Below, one piece after another: positions 1 through 7,951 of a stretch of DNA of 17,407 nt; position 1 is the first letter of the stretch; every line of letters begins with the position of its first letter. The notes beneath the pieces are model-generated. The model was not told the origin of the DNA. It saw nothing but the letters and a program-made list of their open reading frames with translations, and ran no database searches. The DNA is from Gammaproteobacteria bacterium (lineage in GTDB: Bacteria; Pseudomonadota; Gammaproteobacteria; Thiohalomonadales; Thiohalomonadaceae): the NCBI GenBank assembly GCA_015232955.1, contig JADFYS010000009.1, positions 1 through 17,407 of the forward strand, written 5' to 3'. A program made the position numbers and the translations under genes.

Positions 1-73
1 CCCCTTCTCCCGTTTTAATACCGAGATACTCTTTCACCAAAAAGGGCTCTCACTTCCGCGTCAGGTCGGAAGA

Positions 74-1117
74 GTGGTTGATCATCAAACCGAACTGTTG
101 ATCGCTTTTGGCTTCTCCCTGATTTTTCTGATAACACTCCTTCGACATCGTCGTGCAACAAGATCTCCACAAGATGGCGCTGAAGAGGCGGGGATCAGAA
201 AGTGGGGTCAATTCGTGATTTCAGTCCGTTTTATTGCCCTTGGCGGTCTCCTTGCGGGGTTCGAGCTGCTCTTATTTACCGAAGACGCCAACTATCTTGA
301 TGTGGATCTGACAACCCTTGCCCTGATTGTAAAAATGGTAGAGAGCTCCTGGTATCTCTACTGGGCGTTGGTGATTCATGTTTTCCTTAACAGCTACCTC
401 TGGCCAAAAATCGCAAAGAGCACCGGTCATCCTGTCCCCTCTATCGCCAGAACTCTGGTGAGTATTGTCCTTTTTGTCGCAGTACTTACCTTGATCTACT
501 CTCTGGTGTTTGGCCACTCAATGGTATCGATTATCGCCACCTCAGGTGCATTAACCGTGGTGCTGGGCTTCGCCCTCCGAGAACTGATCCTCGATTTCTT
601 TGCCGGTATTATTCTCAATATCGAGAAGCCCTTTCATATCGACGACTATGTTCAGTTTCATATCGTTCGTGGTCTCACCGTTGAAGGGAAGATTATTGAG
701 ATGAACTGGCGTACCGTCCGCCTCCGTGATGAGCACGGAAATATGGTGGTGCTACCCAATAGCAAAATTAGCGTAGAACACCTCAATAACATGAGTACCA
801 CTAGTTATGTCCGGGCCAGGATGCAGTTCTATATCAATCCAGAGTACGACCCTCAGCGTATTATCGCCCATATCGAGGCTGCCGCCCTGGATAACCCATT
901 TATAGTCGGTTATGACGATCCCAAACTCGCTCCAAAAGTTCGTTATCGTGGTTTGGAAAATGTCGGAGATAGCTGGGTCGCCCGTTATGCCCTTAAAGCG
1001 GCGCTCCCCCACTTGGGAAAACGCAATAAAGCGTTTGGAGCGGTCTGGAAGAAGCTGTGGCAACGGTTACATGATGACGGAATCTCCATTGATCCGACCA
1101 TCCATGACCATTCATAG
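74..1117 (+). CDS. MscS-family mechanosensitive channel, possibly the C-terminal part of a longer protein
   Basis: Small-conductance mechanosensitive channel family: an inner-membrane channel that releases solutes on hypo-osmotic shock. Hydrophobic segments lie near residues 6-23, 47-68, 92-110 and 127-147. They are followed by the Gly/Ala-rich pore helix (about 149-180, ending in LRELILDFFAGIILNIEKPF) and the cytoplasmic beta domain, with the family-typical VLPNSKIS at 226-233. The hydrophilic C-terminal domain ends in GISIDP, where the family usually has GI-x-IPFP. The start shown is a GTG with only a weak AGG eight bases upstream. The frame has no stop upstream to the window edge, and its upstream residues (PFSRFNTEILFHQKGLS) loosely resemble an MscS C-terminal tail, so the gene may begin outside the window. 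It converges on the next gene with 15 bp between stop codons. The family is certain; the start is not. Confidence 0.85.
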   Translation: MVDHQTELLIAFGFSLIFLITLLRHRRATRSPQDGAEEAGIRKWGQFVISVRFIALGGLLAGFELLLFTEDANYLDVDLTTLALIVKMVESSWYLYWALVIHVFLNSYLWPKIAKSTGHPVPSIARTLVSIVLFVAVLTLIYSLVFGHSMVSIIATSGALTVVLGFALRELILDFFAGIILNIEKPFHIDDYVQFHIVRGLTVEGKIIEMNWRTVRLRDEHGNMVVLPNSKISVEHLNNMSTTSYVRARMQFYINPEYDPQRIIAHIEAAALDNPFIVGYDDPKLAPKVRYRGLENVGDSWVARYALKAALPHLGKRNKAFGAVWKKLWQRLHDDGISIDPTIHDHS

Positions 1118-1132
1118 ATTTTAATCTCGCAG

Positions 1133-1696
1133 TCAGAAAGGTGCTCCACGGTAGTAGAAGTAACGCCATGGTTCACCTTCACTCAGGCTGCTCAACCCTT
1201 TGCGTAGCGCATCTCCCGGAACCGCCTCGCTCTCAAAGATCCCCCACACTTTGATGAAAAAATGGCCATAACCGCCACTCTTGCGCCAGTTGATGGCTGA
1301 TAGTGGGGTCGCTTGCCGGCAGTGGGGGCAGTGCCACTGCTGCGCTACGATCTCATGCGGTCTGCTCCGTTGATGACAGTGAGGGCAGACCATCGGTTTG
1401 CGGTTTTGGCCCAGGATGAGTTGCGGCTGTTGGAGCGGTCCCAGCAGCTCTATATGACAGTACTGATCACCGTTAATCCCCGGTTCACCCAGTGCCAAGG
1501 CTGGAGAGCAGCCGAGAAAGGTGAGATGGTGCATTAACTTTGTTCCGGGGTGGAAGTCTCGCTCATCACTCTCTGGATAACTGTTACCGATAAAATCGAT
1601 GCCGCGAAGTGTTTTCACTACATCAGCGGGGAGGATTTGCGCCCCCTCTGGCGGCGATAGGATGAGGATGTTGGCGCTAATATCAGGGGTCGACAT
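1133..1696 (-). CDS. uncharacterised 187-residue zinc-ribbon protein, co-translated with roxA
   Basis: I do not recognise the family. The protein has 187 residues if started at the ATG at 1694-1696, which gives the N-terminus MSTPDISANILILSPPEG. A GTG seven codons earlier is also open. Two CPHC motifs (Cys104/Cys107 and Cys123/Cys126) separated by 15 residues form a classic treble-clef/rubredoxin-like zinc ribbon in the middle of the chain. The C-terminal third is aromatic and basic (GGYGHFFIKVWG, EPWRYFYYRG). There is no signal peptide or membrane segment, so it is probably cytoplasmic. The start lies inside the end of roxA (14-bp overlap) and has no clear Shine-Dalgarno sequence, which points to translational coupling. 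The genomic context suggests a role near RoxA or ribosome modification, but this is inference only. Confidence 0.75.
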   Translation of the reverse strand: MSTPDISANILILSPPEGAQILPADVVKTLRGIDFIGNSYPESDERDFHPGTKLMHHLTFLGCSPALALGEPGINGDQYCHIELLGPLQQPQLILGQNRKPMVCPHCHQRSRPHEIVAQQWHCPHCRQATPLSAINWRKSGGYGHFFIKVWGIFESEAVPGDALRKGLSSLSEGEPWRYFYYRGAPF

Positions 1697-2891
1697 CGGG
1701 GAAGAAGAGAGCACCACGGTTGTAGAGGGTTAAGAGGAGCTCCCAACCTTCGCCGAAAGAGCCAATTGCGGTTGCGAGGTTTTGGAGAGAGAAACGACGA
1801 TCTGAGGCGATCATCTCGATCAACGGTTGCAAGCGAGAAGGTAGCGGGTACTCCTCACCACCGACATAGAGATAGGTCTGTTGATCTTCGCCGCGGATAT
1901 AGCTAAAGCGGAAATACTCACTGCGCCACAACTCGCCCTGGGTGCTTAACCGCTCGCGGAGCTGCCGGAGGGTCAGTTCCTCTGCAGGGTATGGTGCTGC
2001 TGTCTCTGCTGTGGTCTCGGTGATATAGCGCCCGAACCAGCGCCCGATGGCTTTGGTATCAAGGGGGATGCTGGCGACTGTTGCGGCTACCTGTTGTTGC
2101 GTTTGGAGGGTAATTTCGCCACTATGGCTAGCGGCTCGGAGATTCGGCTGGTAGAGAAAAGGCTCCTCCTCTTGTGACGCTTCGAGTCGGGTTCTCGCTT
2201 CAGTGATATAGTCGTCGACATAGGAGGCGATTAGCTGATGGATCGCCGGTGGACGAAAACCGACAGAGTAGGAGAGGCTATCTTCGAGAGCGACACCGTG
2301 ATGAACCATTCCTGCCGGGATATAGAGTAGATCCCCAGCCTCAAGAATCCACTCCTCTTCACTAACAAAGTGGGCGTGAATACGCAGCGGAAGATTTGGC
2401 AGGAGATCGGCAGCAGAGGCTGACTGGTGGCTGATCTGCCACCGTCTGCGTCCACTCCCCTGAATGATAAAAACATCATAGTTATCGGCATGGGGGCCGA
2501 CACTACCATCTATCGGGGCAAAGCTGACCATCACATCGTCCAGTAGCCAGCCGGGGAGGAAGCTGAACTGCTGCAGCAGCAGTGCCATCTCCGGAACATG
2601 GCGATTCATCTCCTGTACCAACAGGGTCCAGTGGCTCTCTGGGAGGGTGGTGAAATCCTCTTCAGAAAAGGGGCCATGGCTCACCTGCCACTGGCCAGAG
2701 GGGTGCTCCTGCACCAGTCGTGACTCCACCTCGCTCTCTAGGGCAAGCCCTGCCAGCTCCTCTGGAGTGAAAGGGGGGGTAAATGAAGCCAATGCACCGC
2801 GGATGCAGAGGGGGGCCTTCTGCCAGTAACGGTGAAGAAACTCTTCAGCAGAGAGCGTCCCGAGAGGGTATCTCCTAACGCTAGTGTTCAT
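1683..2891 (-). CDS. roxA: RoxA/YcfD-type cupin oxygenase (ribosomal protein L16 arginine hydroxylase)
   Basis: JmjC-like Fe(II)/2-oxoglutarate oxygenase of the YcfD family, which in E. coli hydroxylates an arginine of 50S protein L16. The N-terminus (EEFLHRYWQKAPLCIRGAL) matches the family's F-x-x-x-H/R-WQK-P-x-x-x-RG opening. The iron ligands are visible: the HxD pair His134/Asp136 in GPHADNYDVF, and the distal histidine at 197 or 198 in IPAGMVHHGV. The C-terminal region (about 260-400) is the winged-helix/dimerisation part. At 402 residues it is somewhat longer than the 373-residue E. coli protein. It follows purB by 22 bp. The bases in front of its ATG are pyrimidine-rich (AACCTCT twice) with no Shine-Dalgarno sequence, so it probably depends on translation of purB. 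Family assignment is strong; the L16 substrate is inferred by homology. Confidence 0.92.
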   Translation of the reverse strand: MNTSVRRYPLGTLSAEEFLHRYWQKAPLCIRGALASFTPPFTPEELAGLALESEVESRLVQEHPSGQWQVSHGPFSEEDFTTLPESHWTLLVQEMNRHVPEMALLLQQFSFLPGWLLDDVMVSFAPIDGSVGPHADNYDVFIIQGSGRRRWQISHQSASAADLLPNLPLRIHAHFVSEEEWILEAGDLLYIPAGMVHHGVALEDSLSYSVGFRPPAIHQLIASYVDDYITEARTRLEASQEEEPFLYQPNLRAASHSGEITLQTQQQVAATVASIPLDTKAIGRWFGRYITETTAETAAPYPAEELTLRQLRERLSTQGELWRSEYFRFSYIRGEDQQTYLYVGGEEYPLPSRLQPLIEMIASDRRFSLQNLATAIGSFGEGWELLLTLYNRGALFFPDVDP

Positions 2892-2913
2892 CGGAAGAGG
2901 TTAAGAGAGGTTG

Positions 2914-4281
2914 CTAAATTTGGGCTGCAAGAGCGGCCGCACGCCCGAGGTAGGTGGCGGGGGTGAGCTGCTTTAACTCCGCTTTAACCTCCTGTGGAAG
3001 ATCCAGCCCCTCTATAAACTGTTGCAGCCGCTGTTGGTCCACCCGCTGGCCACGGGTAAGTTCTTTCAGTTTCTCATAGGGCTTTTCGATACCGTAGCGG
3101 CGCATCACGGTCTGTATAGGCTCTGCCAGAACTTCCCAGTTGCGGTCGAGATCGGCAGCGAGAACCTCATGATTTACCTCTAATTTCAGCAGCCCCCGCT
3201 GAAGCGACTGGTAGGCGATAAGACTATAGCCGATGCCGACACCGAGGTTACGCAACACCGTGGAGTCACTGAGATCCCGCTGCCAACGCGAAATGGGCAG
3301 TTTCGCTCCAAGGTGGGCAAAGAGGGCGTTGGCGAGACCGAGATTCCCTTCACTATTTTCAAAGTCGATGGGGTTGACCTTATGGGGCATGGTGGATGAG
3401 CCGACTTCGCCCGCTACCGTTAGCTGTTTGAAGTAGCCGTTGGAGATATAGGCCCAGATATCCCGGTTGAAGTCGATAAGAATGGTATTAAACCGAGCAA
3501 GGAGATCAAATAGTTCAGCAATGTAGTCGTGGGGTTCGATCTGGGTGGTATAAGGGGTCCAGTGGAGACCGAGTGAAAGGACAAACTCACGGCAAGACTC
3601 TTCCCAGTCCACTTCGGGATAGGCGACGAGATGAGCGTTATAGTTACCCACTGCGCCGTTCATCTTTCCCGTTATGGTCACTGCAGAGAGTTGCTGCTGC
3701 TGCCGTTTAAGACGGTGAGCCGTATTGGCAAACTCCTTGCCGAGGGTGGTGGGCGTCGCTGCCTGACCATGGGTGCGCGACAGCATGGGCACCGCAGCAT
3801 GGCTGTGGGCGAGGGTGGTGATAGCGGTGATTAGATCATCAACGCGGGGGAGGAGGATCTGATCTCTGGCGCCATTGAGCATCAGTGCGTGGGAGAGGTT
3901 ATTGATATCCTCTGAAGTACAGCCAAAGTGGATGAACTCACTCACCTGCTGTAGTTCATCGTTGCCTGCGATCTGCTCTTTAAGAAAGTATTCGACCGCT
4001 TTAACATCGTGGTTGGTGGTGCGTTCAATACTCTTGATCCGCTGCGCATCCGTGGGAGAGAAGTTCTCGACCAGGTGGTTGAGGAGGGTATTGGCGTGAT
4101 CGCTGAAGGGGGGGACCTCTTCAATCGCCTCCATTTGGGAGAGCCACTGCAGCCAGCGCACCTCTACCAACACCCGGTGGCGGATGAGGCCGTACTCACT
4201 AAAGAGCGGTTGGAGCGCTTCGGTCTTTGAACCGTAGCGACCATCGATGGGGGAGATGGCGGTAAGTTGATCCAGCTTCAT
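2914..4281 (-). CDS. purB: adenylosuccinate lyase
   Basis: Cleaves SAICAR to AICAR and adenylosuccinate to AMP, releasing fumarate, in purine biosynthesis. From the ATG at 4279-4281 the protein has 456 residues, exactly the E. coli PurB length, and opens MKLDQLTAISPIDGRYG as that subfamily does. Family motifs are complete: HFGCTSEDINN at 118-128, SRTHGQAATPTTLG at 168-181 with His171 as general acid, and the fumarate-lyase signature GSSTMPHKVNP at 294-304 with Ser295 in the mobile catalytic loop. A good AGGAG lies 7 bases upstream, inside the end of rfbB, and the start overlaps the rfbB stop as ATGA. A longer frame reaches 4365, but those extra 28 residues are unlike PurB. Being next to the RoxA-type gene is, as I recall, common in gammaproteobacteria; being fused to rfbB is not. 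Confidence 0.97.
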   Translation of the reverse strand: MKLDQLTAISPIDGRYGSKTEALQPLFSEYGLIRHRVLVEVRWLQWLSQMEAIEEVPPFSDHANTLLNHLVENFSPTDAQRIKSIERTTNHDVKAVEYFLKEQIAGNDELQQVSEFIHFGCTSEDINNLSHALMLNGARDQILLPRVDDLITAITTLAHSHAAVPMLSRTHGQAATPTTLGKEFANTAHRLKRQQQQLSAVTITGKMNGAVGNYNAHLVAYPEVDWEESCREFVLSLGLHWTPYTTQIEPHDYIAELFDLLARFNTILIDFNRDIWAYISNGYFKQLTVAGEVGSSTMPHKVNPIDFENSEGNLGLANALFAHLGAKLPISRWQRDLSDSTVLRNLGVGIGYSLIAYQSLQRGLLKLEVNHEVLAADLDRNWEVLAEPIQTVMRRYGIEKPYEKLKELTRGQRVDQQRLQQFIEGLDLPQEVKAELKQLTPATYLGRAAALAAQI

Positions 4282-5351
4282 GACGCTGCTCCTGTTCCTA
4301 GTCTCTGACGGCGATAGCTCCCATCCTGAACACGATGGCACCACGCACCGTTGGCAAGGTACCACGCAACCGTTTTGCGTAGCCCCGACTCAAAAGTCTC
4401 TTCCGGCCTCCAGCAGAGTTCACGACCTATCTTTGAGGCATCAATGGCATAGCGCTGATCATGTCCCGGACGATCGGTGACATAGGTGATCAAGTCGCTG
4501 TAGGCAGCGATGTTCGACGGGTGTTGGGGGACCAGCTCTTCGAGGAGTTGACAGAGCGTCTGCACCACCTCAAGGTTGGTCTTCTCATTGAGGCCACCAA
4601 TATTGTAGGTCTCACCGGGCTTACCCTGTTCCAGCACCAGGCGTAAGGCGCGGGCGTGATCTTCGACATGGAGCCAGTCGCGAATCTGCTGTCCGTTGCC
4701 ATAGACCGGTAGTGGTTTGCCTTCGATGGCGTTTAGGATCATTAAGGGGATCAGCTTTTCCGGAAACTGATAGGGGCCGTAGTTGTTGGAGCAGTTGCTG
4801 GTGACCACCGGAAAGTGATAGGTGTGGAACCACGCCCGTACCAGATGGTCTGAGGCGGCTTTACTTGCAGAGTAGGGGGAGTTGGGTGCGTAGGGGCTCT
4901 CTTCGCTAAAGAGACCGCTCTCACCGAGTGAGCCGTAGACCTCATCGGTGGAGACATGGTGGAAGCGGAACTGCTTTTGATCTTGTGCAGAGAGTGTTGA
5001 CCAGTACTCCTTCGCGGTGTCGAGCAGGGTAAATGTGCCGGAGATATTGGTGCGGATAAACTCTGCCGGGCCGTCGATGGAGCGATCGACATGAGACTCA
5101 GCGGCAAGGTGCATGATGCCTCGGGGACGATAGTGGGAGAAGAGCCTGGCGATGGCAGTCGCATCACAGATATCGACCTGCTCAAAATGGTAGCGGGGAT
5201 GGTCGGCGACGGTGGTGAGGGATTCAGGGTTGCCGGCATAGGTCAGCTTGTCGATATTGACCACCGTGCTATCTGTCTGCTCGATCAGCTGGCGCACAAC
5301 TTCTGAGCCGATAAAGCCGGCACCGCCGGTGATGAAGAGGGTATTATTCAT
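4278..5351 (-). CDS. rfbB: dTDP-glucose 4,6-dehydratase
   Basis: NAD-dependent short-chain dehydrogenase/reductase that converts dTDP-glucose to dTDP-4-keto-6-deoxyglucose, the first committed step towards dTDP-rhamnose and related deoxysugars of surface polysaccharides. The sequence shows the NAD-binding GGAGFIG at 9-15, the active-site STDEVYG at 134-140 (Thr/Asp/Glu triad), the YSASK pair Tyr160/Lys164, NCSNNYGPYQFPEKLIP and the C-terminal DRPGHDQRYAID. All are diagnostic for RmlB/RfbB. The length of 357 is normal. A GGAG sits 7 bases in front of the ATG. It is the first gene of the minus-strand run into purB; no rmlA, rmlC or rmlD is present nearby, so the other dTDP-rhamnose genes must be elsewhere. 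Confidence 0.95.
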   Translation of the reverse strand: MNNTLFITGGAGFIGSEVVRQLIEQTDSTVVNIDKLTYAGNPESLTTVADHPRYHFEQVDICDATAIARLFSHYRPRGIMHLAAESHVDRSIDGPAEFIRTNISGTFTLLDTAKEYWSTLSAQDQKQFRFHHVSTDEVYGSLGESGLFSEESPYAPNSPYSASKAASDHLVRAWFHTYHFPVVTSNCSNNYGPYQFPEKLIPLMILNAIEGKPLPVYGNGQQIRDWLHVEDHARALRLVLEQGKPGETYNIGGLNEKTNLEVVQTLCQLLEELVPQHPSNIAAYSDLITYVTDRPGHDQRYAIDASKIGRELCWRPEETFESGLRKTVAWYLANGAWCHRVQDGSYRRQRLGTGAAS

Positions 5352-5467
5352 GCGTGCTCCGAAACAGGGGCTATGGTTAGGGTTGGTTTAAGAGGTATCA
5401 TGATCCGCCGTTGGGTTGCAATCCACTATTCTTTCGGGGTGTTGTCGGCTTACGAGTGGAGGAGAGG
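5352..5467. promoter_or_regulatory. divergent intergenic region between rfbB and the small membrane-protein gene
   Basis: These 116 bases separate two genes read in opposite directions, so promoters for both the rfbB operon and the membrane-protein gene should lie here. I see no convincing -35/-10 pair on either strand. The only clear signals are the ribosome-binding sites at the two ends (GGAG for rfbB, GGAGG at 5458-5462 for the plus-strand gene). No inverted repeat of note was found. Confidence 0.4.
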
Positions 5468-5791
5468 ATGAATTTTTTACAAAAGAGTGCACGATCCATT
5501 ACCGGAATTACCGCGCTGGCTTCCGCTATTGCTGCTCTTTTTATGCCGCTACTCAGCATCTACGGGATCTGGGTGGCGCTGATATTTGCTTCGATACACG
5601 CTCTGCTTGGCGGCATACTCCTGCCGCCACTGGTGCTTGGTATCTCATTTTTCAATATCTTTCTCTTTAGCCCCTTTAGTTCGATGACCCTCAGTTCGAT
5701 TGTGGTGACACTGCTTCTGACCATCGCCACCATCGCATCACTCAAATTTGCAGTTGCGAGAAAATGGGGTGGGCAGGGTGGAGGGGTGTAG
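5468..5791 (+). CDS. small integral membrane protein of unknown function (107 residues)
   Basis: Not recognised. The start chosen is the ATG at 5468, because a strong GGAGG (5458-5462) lies five bases upstream; longer versions begin in non-coding-looking sequence. The protein is almost entirely hydrophobic: candidate membrane segments lie at about residues 12-30, 33-63 (possibly two) and 75-92. A basic N-terminal tail (MNFLQKSARS) and a basic, Gly-rich C-terminal tail (FAVARKWGGQGGG) flank them, suggesting three or four helices. It stands alone on the plus strand, divergent from rfbB and convergent with the rubrerythrin-like gene 31 bp away. There is no motif from which to infer a function. 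Confidence 0.7.
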   Translation: MNFLQKSARSITGITALASAIAALFMPLLSIYGIWVALIFASIHALLGGILLPPLVLGISFFNIFLFSPFSSMTLSSIVVTLLLTIATIASLKFAVARKWGGQGGGV

Positions 5792-5822
5792 TCGAATACG
5801 GTGTTGCTGCCCTTTTCTGCGG

Positions 5823-6305
5823 TTACATCGCGGGTCGTTCATCCTCATCCATCTCGAGTGAGTTGATGAGCTGTTCGAGACGGTTGGCGTGGTTCTGCTC
5901 TTCCGTGATCAGCGCCTGACAGAGTTTCTGCTCCTCACTGTCACTAAGGCGGTGAAGTAGCTGCTGGTAGTTGTCACGCGCCTTCAGCTCTTGAGCAATG
6001 GCGAAGTTGAGAACCTCTTCCATATTACCTTCGGTCAGGAGTGGCGTCTCTTCTACCGTTAACAGCGACTCGCCTGCGGCCTCACTCTCCCTGAGAAAGG
6101 CGTGAAGATCGACATCGGTGGCGGTTGCTCCCTGACTAAAGCGCTCGACAAGGTGTCTGGCGTGACCATCTTCAATCCCCGCCAGCTCGATAAAGACCAT
6201 TCGCGCTTCGTCATCCTCCGTCTGATCTGCAGCCTTGGTGTAGAACAGTTCCGATCTCACTTCTGCCTGAATGGCCTGTTTGAGTAGCTCTAGTGTCTGT
6301 GACAT
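5823..6305 (-). CDS. rubrerythrin-like ferritin-fold diiron protein without rubredoxin domain
   Basis: Four-helix-bundle diiron protein of the ferritin/rubrerythrin group. Candidate iron ligands are visible in both helix pairs: Glu15 or Glu19 (AEVRSELFY), the ExxH Glu45/His48 (IEDGHAR), Glu106 (AQELKARDNY) and the ExxH Glu136/His139 (EEQNHA). At 160 residues it has only the ferritin-like domain; the C-terminal rubredoxin CxxC pairs of classical rubrerythrin are missing. Relatives act as peroxidases or iron-handling proteins in the cytoplasm; which applies here cannot be told. AGGAG lies seven bases upstream of the ATG. It is downstream of the phosphohexomutase on the same strand with a 120-bp gap, so it may have its own promoter. 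The fold is well supported, the reaction is not. Confidence 0.85.
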   Translation of the reverse strand: MSQTLELLKQAIQAEVRSELFYTKAADQTEDDEARMVFIELAGIEDGHARHLVERFSQGATATDVDLHAFLRESEAAGESLLTVEETPLLTEGNMEEVLNFAIAQELKARDNYQQLLHRLSDSEEQKLCQALITEEQNHANRLEQLINSLEMDEDERPAM

Positions 6306-6400
6306 TCGTGGTCTCCTAATCCTTTTTTCGTCGGGGTAGGGTAGTCGCCTACGCAGTGAGGTGATCGTAGCACATTCAAGGTTTCGCTGCAGAAGGGGAA

Positions 6401-6414
6401 AATCGCTTTCGATT
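6401..6414 (-). terminator. weak hairpin just downstream of the phosphohexomutase gene
   Basis: On the minus strand, AATCG-AAAG-CGATT forms a five-base-pair stem with a four-base loop, beginning 11 nt after the stop codon and continuing into TTCCCC. It is placed where a terminator of the upstream chemosensory/phosphohexomutase unit would be expected. The stem is short, AU-rich, and the T-run is very short, so it may be fortuitous. Confidence 0.25.
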
Positions 6415-6425
6415 GTGGTGTGAAG

Positions 6426-7907
6426 CTATCGCCATCCGGTCATAACCGCCATAATCTCCCGATTGAGCTGCTCGGCCCGCTCCGGCCTGTCGGCTTCGGT
6501 ATAACAGCGCAGTTCCGGGGCATTTCCCGAAGGTCGGAGGTGGACAATCTCCCCCGACTCAAGCGTGAAGCGGAGACCGTCGGTCAGATCGAGAGAGGTT
6601 ACCGGGGGGAGCTCTGTTCCAAAAAAGCGGGTAAAGGTGGCACCACTCTGAGCGAGATCCCCCTCCTGTAACGCCGACAGTCGCTGTTGACTCAACTCAG
6701 GGGGGAACGCCTTGAGGCGATCACTATAGGTAAAGCGTTGAGGAAGTTGCGTCAACAGGGATGATACCGGCTGCTGCTCCTCTCGACTTAGGGCGAGGAT
6801 CGCGAGGATCACCATCAGCGCATCACGGGTAGGAAGTGGCGGGAGAATCTTGCCAAGATGGGAGATAGGCGTTGCCTGAAGGAAACCGCCATTGGCCTCA
6901 TAGCCGACCACTGCGTTATGCTCGGTTTTCAGGCTTGCCATGGCGGCAATGACATAGGGCGAGCCGATACGGCAACGAATCACTTGACGAAACAGTGCCG
7001 AGAGTTCGACGGCACTGTTACTACTCACCGGGGTGACGATGGTGTCTGCCCCAAGATAGCGGGCGGTGAGGATGCCGGCGATGTCTCCCCGCAGCCAGTT
7101 ACCCGCTTCGTCACTCACCAGCGGACGATCGCCATCCCCATCGGTAGAGACGATCGACTCAAGCGAATAGGCCTGGGCCCACTCTTTGGCAAGGTCAATA
7201 TCCTCAGCGCGTATCGCTTCGGTATCTACCGGAATAAACTGCTCTGAGCGGCCGAGGGGGATCACCTCTGCCCCCAACGCCTCAAGGATCTGCGGCAGAA
7301 GATCCCGCGCAACACCAGAGTGCTGGTAGACCCCAATACGCATATCTTGGAGTAGATTCGGTGGAAAATGGGAGAGATAGCGGTGGTGGTATCGCTGCAG
7401 CGCCTCGCTGTTCACTTCCGGGAGCCGTGGTGGGGTGGCGAACGCGCCGTTATCCTGAAAGAGGTTCGGTGGGGACTCCACCATCTGGCTCCGAATACCC
7501 GCCTCATCTTCTTTGAGGATCTCGCCATCGGTTCGATTAAATTTAATCCCGTTGCGATCCTCGGGGATATGGCTACCGGTGACCATGATGGCGGCGATAT
7601 TTTGTTCAATACCAAACAGGGCCACTGCAGGGGAGGGGATGGCTCCGCACCAGATTGGGTGGTAACCGGAGTCGGAGATCGCCTGGATCACCGCCGCTGC
7701 AATTCGGGGGGTACTGGGGCGAAGATCTCCGGCAACGGCGACCTGTTCCCCTGGGGAGATGAGGCGCTGCTGTTCAAGGTAGGCGAGAAATGCACTGGTG
7801 TAGAGGTAGCAGATCTCGTCAGTCATGGCGCTTACCAAGCCTCGGGCACCACTGGTCCCGAAGTTGACTCCGGACTGAGACATCATCTGATCGATAGAGA
7901 ATTTCAT
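6426..7907 (-). CDS. alpha-D-phosphohexomutase (phosphomannomutase/phosphoglucomutase-like)
   Basis: Moves phosphate between C1 and C6 of a hexose, supplying sugar-nucleotide precursors. All four superfamily loops are present in order: the catalytic phosphoserine loop TGSHIP with Ser112, the metal loop DGDGDR at 256-261, the sugar-specificity loop GYEANGG around Glu337, and the phosphate-binding loop RPSGNAPELR at 458-467. FGTSGARG near residue 16 is the usual N-terminal element. At 493 residues it is slightly longer than typical 450-470-residue enzymes. The GYEANGG loop, in place of the GEESGH or GEMSGH of better-known members, and the TGSHIP serine loop mark a less-studied subgroup, so I do not assign mannose, glucose or glucosamine specificity. 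It follows cheB by 44 bp on the same strand and could be the last gene of that operon; AGGAA lies about eight bases upstream of the ATG. Confidence 0.9.
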   Translation of the reverse strand: MKFSIDQMMSQSGVNFGTSGARGLVSAMTDEICYLYTSAFLAYLEQQRLISPGEQVAVAGDLRPSTPRIAAAVIQAISDSGYHPIWCGAIPSPAVALFGIEQNIAAIMVTGSHIPEDRNGIKFNRTDGEILKEDEAGIRSQMVESPPNLFQDNGAFATPPRLPEVNSEALQRYHHRYLSHFPPNLLQDMRIGVYQHSGVARDLLPQILEALGAEVIPLGRSEQFIPVDTEAIRAEDIDLAKEWAQAYSLESIVSTDGDGDRPLVSDEAGNWLRGDIAGILTARYLGADTIVTPVSSNSAVELSALFRQVIRCRIGSPYVIAAMASLKTEHNAVVGYEANGGFLQATPISHLGKILPPLPTRDALMVILAILALSREEQQPVSSLLTQLPQRFTYSDRLKAFPPELSQQRLSALQEGDLAQSGATFTRFFGTELPPVTSLDLTDGLRFTLESGEIVHLRPSGNAPELRCYTEADRPERAEQLNREIMAVMTGWR

Positions 7908-7951
7908 GGTTTGAGGTTCCTGGTGGGCGTGCGGATGTCAGTTTCTAAAGG

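Noticed and set aside
4751..5239. Second minus-strand frame of 162 codons within rfbB
   Set aside because: Same-strand out-of-frame reading with a Ser/Pro/Thr-rich translation; RfbB is complete in the other frame.
5352..5467. Sigma-70 promoters for rfbB and the small membrane protein
   Set aside because: Candidate hexamers such as TTGCAA and TATCAT have no partner at acceptable spacing.
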